Assembly (NCBI RefSeq): GCF_048564905.1
Contig: NC_133005.1
Span: forward strand, 27,397,501-27,461,500
Source: Vicugna pacos
Taxonomy: Eukaryota > Chordata > Mammalia > Artiodactyla > Camelidae
Reading direction: 5' to 3'
Length of the DNA: 64,000 bases
Of this stretch, positions 58,563 to 64,000 are shown one piece after another. Made by a program: the position numbers and the translations under genes. Under the pieces are notes generated by a model. It was not told the origin of the DNA and did not search any database. It saw only the letters and a program-made list of their open reading frames with translations. The stretch's first letter is position 1. Each line of letters opens with the position of its first letter.

Positions 58563-61500
58563 GGGTTGGTCCAGTTTATCTTGTGGCTCTCTTTCTATTC
58601 ACTAACACTAGTGAAGGGTGTGTCACCTCCAGGGCCAGGGCACTAGGGGGTTGGCTTGGGGATAAGGAGTGTGATCAGGCAGAAGGTAGAAGGACATTCT
58701 CCCACTTCGTAACTGGGAAGGGCCTGGAAGTTGGGTGAGCAAGAGAACAGGCTGGATGATGAAACCATGAAAGGTGCATGGGGTCAGGCACGATAGAGCC
58801 ATGTTGCAATCAGGGTAGAAGAGGCTCAAGTCCTTGGGCCCTTGACTTTGTCGCCTGGGAGAGCAGCCGGTAGAGAAGTGTTCTGGGGGAGCCCAAGGGG
58901 AAGGGCCCATTTTGAGCAAGGCCTCTTGGAGGGTATTTTTCAATTGGTCAGCCTTTGGCGGGGAAAGAACTGGGGGCAAAGGGCTGCCAGGGTGACAGGA
59001 ACTTGGGTACTGATGTCATATGCATGCAGGATCTAGGAGACACTAATGTGACAAAGTAGTTTGATTTTCATTTAGAATACAGACATCATTGCCCCCAGGA
59101 GGGTCTAATTTGGCTCTGGGAAGAAGTCAGACATAAGAAACACAAGATGGTCCATTTTGGGGTCACCATGCCAACTGTTCTCCCATTTCCCCACAACCAA
59201 TTCGTGCCAACACAATGGATCTAAGCCTGGCGGTCTGTAGGGAATAGGACTTCAGGGTACCTTGGGACTTTGGTTGAAGAAAATGGGGATGGGGGAAAGG
59301 AAAAAGATTGGTAGAGAAGGAGGAAGGGAAGGACGAGGAAGTTGCTAGGAGTAAAAAAGCAAGGGGTGGTAGGAAGGGGAAGAAAGGGGAAAAGGGTAGT
59401 GTTCCTTCCTGGGACCCGATGCTCCAGGGGAGTCCCCGCTGCGGGCCAGGCAGTTTTCTGCTTTGGGAATGTTACCAAGACTTAAAAGGCATTTAAAGAA
59501 ACAAACTTAGAAATTACATTCCAAATGAGTAGAGAGTTTTTACAAACCAACCCCCCACCCTAAAAAAGAAAACACTGTTACTAATTAAAATGCTAAAAAT
59601 CAAACCAAACCAGTATTTACAGGTAACATGTTGAACCCCATCAAGCCCCACGTTCAGAGGCTTCTGTCGGAACAGTGATGAGTGACCTCGCACAGTGGCA
59701 TGCAGAAAATAGAAACTGGGACTTGACTGAAAACCATGACCTGGGGCCTCTGACACTGGCTGGGGGCCGGGCGGCCAGGTACCAAGACACCGAGGATGGC
59801 AAGGACAATCTTGGACGAGGATGACGGTAAGGCTGAATGGTCCGCAGGGCTCAGGTCTCACGAGGATTTCTCCCCAAGGCTAGAAGCACAGCCTCCCTGG
59901 CCCTCGCAGCTTGGGAAGGTGGGAGAAGGCCTCTGGTGGCTCGTGGCCTGGTGTGAATCCCCTCACTTGGAGACAACCTTGGAGGGGCCCCCTGATCTCT
60001 TGGGTGGGAGCAGTGGCATCCCGAGGGGACTGGCCCACGGCTCCATCGGCCTGCCTGTTCTGCCCACACAGGTCACTATGGTGTGAGGAAGTGTCTGGTT
60101 GCACTAATATGACCCCAAAGTTCTGCTGATGGGGAATGGAGATGAAGGGATTTGGATAACTGGTCCAGGTGCCCGAGAAAGGGTAAGACTGGGAGCTGGT
60201 GGGTAGGAGTGCAGAGGCATCTCCTGGGTACTGGGGGCAAACTACCAAAGCTGCTGGCTTATGGTTTTCCTCATAGGGAATTCACAGATAAGTTGCTTTA
60301 TCCATCTGGGCCTCCAGCCAATCACACACAGATGTGGGGGCACGTGTACATCCAAAATGGGTTCATTGGCACCAAGGGGGAGGCCGTCTGAGTACCCCCC
60401 CAAAACCACCACCACACTGCAATGAGCCATGCTGCAATCCATCCGATGGCTCATGCAGCTCTCATGGGATGTGGGGAAGGGCGGGCAGTACAGTTAGGGC
60501 TGGGAGTCGAGCCAGGAGAGGCCATAAGGCTAAAGAGAGAGGCTGGTGAAAAGGCTGGCAGGCTGGTGAGAACTGAAGCAGGCTGGCAGACACTCTCACA
60601 TCCATGTGCAAAGCTGCAATAAACAACATTCTCAGAATTCAGTCCTGTTTTCCTGCGAGTTCTCACTTAGGGAACTTGGAGAGCTCTCCCTGCTCTTGAT
60701 AAAGCCTTAGGAATCCATGTTTGACTCATTGAAAAAAAGGTGTTAGAGGGAGAGAAGAAAATGAGAAGGAAAAGAGAAAATGTTTGGGAAGTGGTGACAC
60801 TGGTCCAGTCCCCCACCCTGTCAGTGAACATTCACAGACTGACGGCTGGGGGCCAGGTAAGTACCGGGTGCTGAGTGTAAAGTAGTAATCCGGGGTCAAA
60901 CGGTCAGCGGCATTGGGGGAGCAAACTGCAGGGCTCCGGCTCTGCTGGGGGACCCGCCAAGCCTGACCAGGAGACCAGAGCTCAGCTGCGAGTTCCTTAT
61001 CCACATGGGGGACCCCACACCCGTCCATTGCGTTCGAAGCCTCACGTTGTCCCAGTGGCAAGAGTACGTCTCAACTTGCAATAAATTACCTTAAGGACTT
61101 TAGGGTAAATTAAATTATTAAAATAAAGTAAAACCACCTTAAATATTTATAGTAAGAAAAATTCAAATAAACAACCTAGGCAAGAAATGTGTTTCCAGGC
61201 CCCAGTCTATTGCCATGTCCTGGGGCACCAGCCTCTTGGATTGCTCCTTGGCCTGACCCGGCCAACTGGGAGTCTCTTGCTGGGAATATCCTCACCCTCC
61301 ACCGGCCATAGGATGTAAACACAGTGGAGATGCAACAGCCTCCCCAGGGTGCCAGGGAGAGAGGCCCCAGCAATCAAGGCAGTGGGCAATCAGGCATGTA
61401 TATGTGCACCAGGTCTTGAGACTGCTCTACCCATTTCTGTCCTCAAGGAGTCTCCTGGGAAGGTTGGGGACCCCCAAGTCACCTTGGCAAGAAACGCAGT

Positions 61501-62235
61501 TCCAGTGGCTCCCCGACCCTGAGCCCCACACGTTTCTACCTTGTCTTCCAGTCCTTGCTGCTGCATCCAGGCTTTGGGCAGGGAGATCCAGGGCTCCAGG
61601 ACTCCAAGCAGATACTTGACCCCTGGCTACTGCCCTATCATATCCCCTTGAGCCACAGCAGTCCAGAGCAGCAGGGCTGGGAGGAGGAGGTGGTGGAGGG
61701 AAGGAAGGGATGGGGTGATGCCCAGCTCAGCTCCACCAGGACCCCCAAGTTGAGCCCAAGAGCAAAGCCTGTTCTTCTCATCAGTGTTTCCTCCCCATGA
61801 AGAGGGATGTGGTTGGCAGGGAACATCTCTGTGAGCCCTTTTCCCTGAGGGGCATGGCCGGAACTGTATGCTTTCCTTGGCTCTTCTGAGAAGTGGGTGT
61901 GGGTAGAACCAGGCAAGGCTCTCCCTTACAACCCAGGGATAAGCTCTCAGTGGATCAGCTCCCAAGGGATCTCTCTAGAGACGCTTCTGAAGCCCAGTTT
62001 TGGTCTTTCTCCCTCTCACTGCCTTCCCCTGGGAAGTCAGAGATCACCACCCAGCAGTCAGCAGGAGGCCCCGCTTTACCTGGAGGGCAAAGCTCTTCTC
62101 TGGCAGTGGTGCAGCTGCTGTCTCTCCAGGACGAGGGATGCAGGGGTCGGGGCCCCTTGCCTCGTCTCCTCTTCGCTGGTTCCCATGAGCTATCCAGGGA
62201 TTGGGCTGGTTGAGGTGGGGAGCCCGGCTGCTCCG

Positions 62236-62388
62236 TCACTCGCTGTGGGGGGCTGCCCTCTCCTCCCCACCCCAGCTGGACTCTGAAGGGTGCAGCCTGC
62301 ATTTGGAAGGAGAGTGGCGGATGGCAGAGCGGGATGGCCGGGCGAAGCAGGAGGTGAGAGACTGGGTGTTACAGTCACAAACAGCATC
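62236..62388 (-). CDS. MTCL2: MTCL2 (SOGA1) last coding exon
   Basis: A strong acceptor (long pyrimidine tract, CCTCCTAG) opens 51 codons in phase 0: DAVCDCNTQSLTSCFARPSR, then SAIRHSPSKCRLHPSESSWG and GEERAAPHSE before TGA at 62,236-62,238. The SAIRHSPSKCRLHPSE stretch matches the conserved C-terminal motif I recall for the SOGA/MTCL family, and the neighbour order with DSN1 supports it. MTCL2 is a long coiled-coil protein tied to Golgi-associated microtubules. Upstream exons lie past the window. A longer minus frame (61,955-62,302) in another phase is rejected because it lacks the family motif. Confidence 0.85.
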   Translation of the reverse strand, partial: DAVCDCNTQSLTSCFARPSRSAIRHSPSKCRLHPSESSWGGEERAAPHSE

Positions 62389-62894
62389 CTAGGAGGAGGG
62401 AAGAAGAAGTCAGGAAGAACCAGGAGGTCTTGACTACGCATGTACTTGGTGGCCAGCCAGGCAAGGAATCTGGACTCAGCTGTGCCCAGGGATCAGTTCC
62501 CGGGGTTTGTAGCCCCTCTCTCGACCAATTTTTAAAAATTATTTCCCCCCACTAGAGAATTAATGCCTGTTCATAAATAATATTCCCGAATGTAATAAAT
62601 CCTGGAATATACAGGGAAGAAAGTGGACATTGTCCATGAAAGATAAATTCTCAAAACATTGCACACACATACATTTACCAGAAGGATCTCACCCCCTACA
62701 GTCTGTTTTGCAATTGCAAACATGAACACTTTTGTGTTGTTATGTATGTCTAGATTTCCTTCTTTTTAATGGCCACATACTATTCCACTGAGTGAAAATA
62801 GCTTAATTTATTTATCCAATTCACTTTTATGTGCATTTTAGGTATTTTCTAATTTTTTAATATTATCAACACACAGGGATAATGGCTAAAGGCT

Positions 62895-63130
62895 GCTGTA
62901 CAAGGTGGAGGAGGGAAAAATTAGGAGTTTGGGATTAACACAGACACACTACTATATATGCAATAGATAAACAAGGACCTACTGTAAAGCACAGGAAACC
63001 ATATTCAATACTTTACAATAACTTATAATGGAAAATAATTTAAGAAAAAAATATATATATACCCAAATATGACTAAATCACTTTGCTGTACACCTGAAAC
63101 TAACACATTGTAAATCAATTATACTTGAAT
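62895..63130 (+). repeat. L1 3' end
   Basis: Contains ataaacaaggacctactgta, aagcacaggaaaccatattc and cctgaaactaacacattgta, then ttatacttgaatcaaaaac, the family's 3' terminus. Confidence 0.85.
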
Positions 63131-63134
63131 CAAA

Positions 63135-63590
63135 AACAGTGCAGCTGCACATTATTTACAATTGCCAAGATATGGAAACCTAAGTGTCTATCAACAGATG
63201 AATGGATAAAGAAAATGTGGTATACACACATGGTGGAATACTACTCAGCTATAAAAAGAATAAAATTTTGCCATTTGCAGCAACATGGATGGACTTGGAG
63301 GACATTATGCTAAGTGAAATAAGTCAGACAGAGAAAGACAAATACTGTATGATATCACTTATATGTGAACTCTAAAAAATACAACAAACCAGTGAGTATA
63401 ACAAAAAAGAAGCAGACCCACACATACAGAGAACAAACTAGTGGTCACCAGTGGGGAGAGAGAAGGGGGAAGGGGCAACATAAGGGTAGGGGGCTTATAG
63501 GTATAAAATAAGCTACAAGGATATATTGTACAACACAGGGAACATATTAAATATTTTATAATAATTATAAGTGGAGTATAACCTTGGGTT
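63135..63590 (+). repeat. L1 ORF2 tail and 3' UTR
   Basis: Encodes the L1 ORF2 C-terminus (TDEWIKKMWYTHMVEYYSAI, then KFCHLQQHGWTWRTLC) and continues with gtgaaataagtcagacagag and gtggtcaccagtggggagag. It follows directly on the 3' end of another L1 copy, so two L1 pieces lie in tandem. Confidence 0.9.
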
Positions 63591-64000
63591 CCATGAGATA
63601 CTCTTGTCATTTCCTTTTCTGCAAAGCTAACTTATATGCATTCTTTTACCAACACGCACATAATCCCTACCTAGATCTGAACTTGATACCAGGAGTGGAG
63701 TGAGCAGCCAAGGAGTCTCAGAGAATATGGAAGCACTTAGGCCTGGAGTCTTGGTGGGCTGGGGGCAGTGGTGTACTGGTAAATATTTAATAACTAGTTT
63801 TCCAGGAGTGAGAGGAGAAGCCCTGATTTGTAGCATTTCCAATTTTCATGGTGTCAAAAAAAAGCCTCCCACAGTTGCTGATCTCAAGGTACTAAGGTGA
63901 AGTAAGTCACTGAACACAGATGGACACGATCAGCTCTCACAAACCAAACAAGCTGGCTCCAGCATCTGCTGGGTGGCGGGAGAGCGGATAGCATGCCTCT

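Larger units (their letters stand above)
55620..62235 (-). other. MTCL2: MTCL2 (SOGA1) 3' UTR
   Basis: About 6.6 kb lies between the stop codon and an AATAAA (plus-strand tttatt at 55,639-55,644), with cleavage expected near 55,620. Human MTCL2 also lies next to DSN1 on the same strand. The UTR carries a hAT MITE (56,525-56,692), an L1 tail (58,272-58,562), a MIR (58,130-58,265) and C/G-rich tracts. The many open frames here on both strands lack domains and are rejected. Full UTR extent is inferred, not proven. Confidence 0.65.
62389..64000 (-). other. MTCL2: MTCL2 last intron, partial
   Basis: After the acceptor at 62,389 the sequence is mostly LINE-derived: an inverted old L1-like piece (62,560-62,890) and two L1 tails. 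No further exon is seen to the window end. Confidence 0.6.

Noticed and set aside
61955-62302. 115-residue minus frame near the MTCL2 exon
   Set aside because: It is out of phase with the family motif. The frame from the acceptor at 62,388 gives the recognised MTCL2 ending with a stop at 62,236.

Overview
This window is mammalian nuclear DNA, almost certainly from a camelid. The main clue is eleven copies, on both strands, of a tRNA-Ala-derived SINE with the A-box/B-box pattern and (AAAT)n tail of the camelid Vic-1 family. Around them lie pan-mammalian MIR, L2, L1, hAT, Tigger and MaLR fossils. Real coding sequence is well below 5 percent. Nearly all long open frames are chance frames in introns, UTRs or repeats.

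Three host genes lie head-to-tail on the minus strand, in the order MTCL2 (SOGA1) - DSN1 - NDRG3, which matches human 20q11.23. (1) From 62,388 downwards is the last coding exon of MTCL2 (51 codons including the stop at 62,236), then a 3' UTR of about 6.6 kb ending at an AATAAA at 55,639-55,644. (2) DSN1 is complete: a CpG-island promoter near 53,100-53,260, ten coding exons between 51,507 and 40,597 that join in phase into 354 codons, and a 3' UTR ending near 39,765. (3) NDRG3 enters with its CpG-island promoter and non-coding exon 1 (34,679 to about 34,850), the start-codon exon (18,484-18,585) and a 12-codon exon (9,816-9,851); the rest lies beyond base 1.

The 4.9 kb between DSN1 and NDRG3 is mostly a Tigger DNA transposon (about 34,852-37,505), itself split by two solitary-LTR-like fossils. 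Its terminal repeat abuts the NDRG3 promoter. The NDRG3 introns (1-34,678) hold most SINEs, several MaLR LTRs, young 5'-truncated L1 tails and old MIR/L2/hAT copies, with some readable nesting.

The genes are unrelated in function: DSN1 is a kinetochore subunit, NDRG3 an alpha/beta-hydrolase-fold protein, MTCL2 a microtubule- and Golgi-associated coiled-coil protein. I found no previously undescribed gene system. The most useful observations are the transposon/promoter junction with paired YY1-type motifs at NDRG3, a tandem in-frame splice acceptor in DSN1, two L1 tails truncated at the same G-rich tract, and SINE-in-LTR and SINE-in-hAT nesting. Repeat families were assigned by eye, so subfamily names and edges are approximate.
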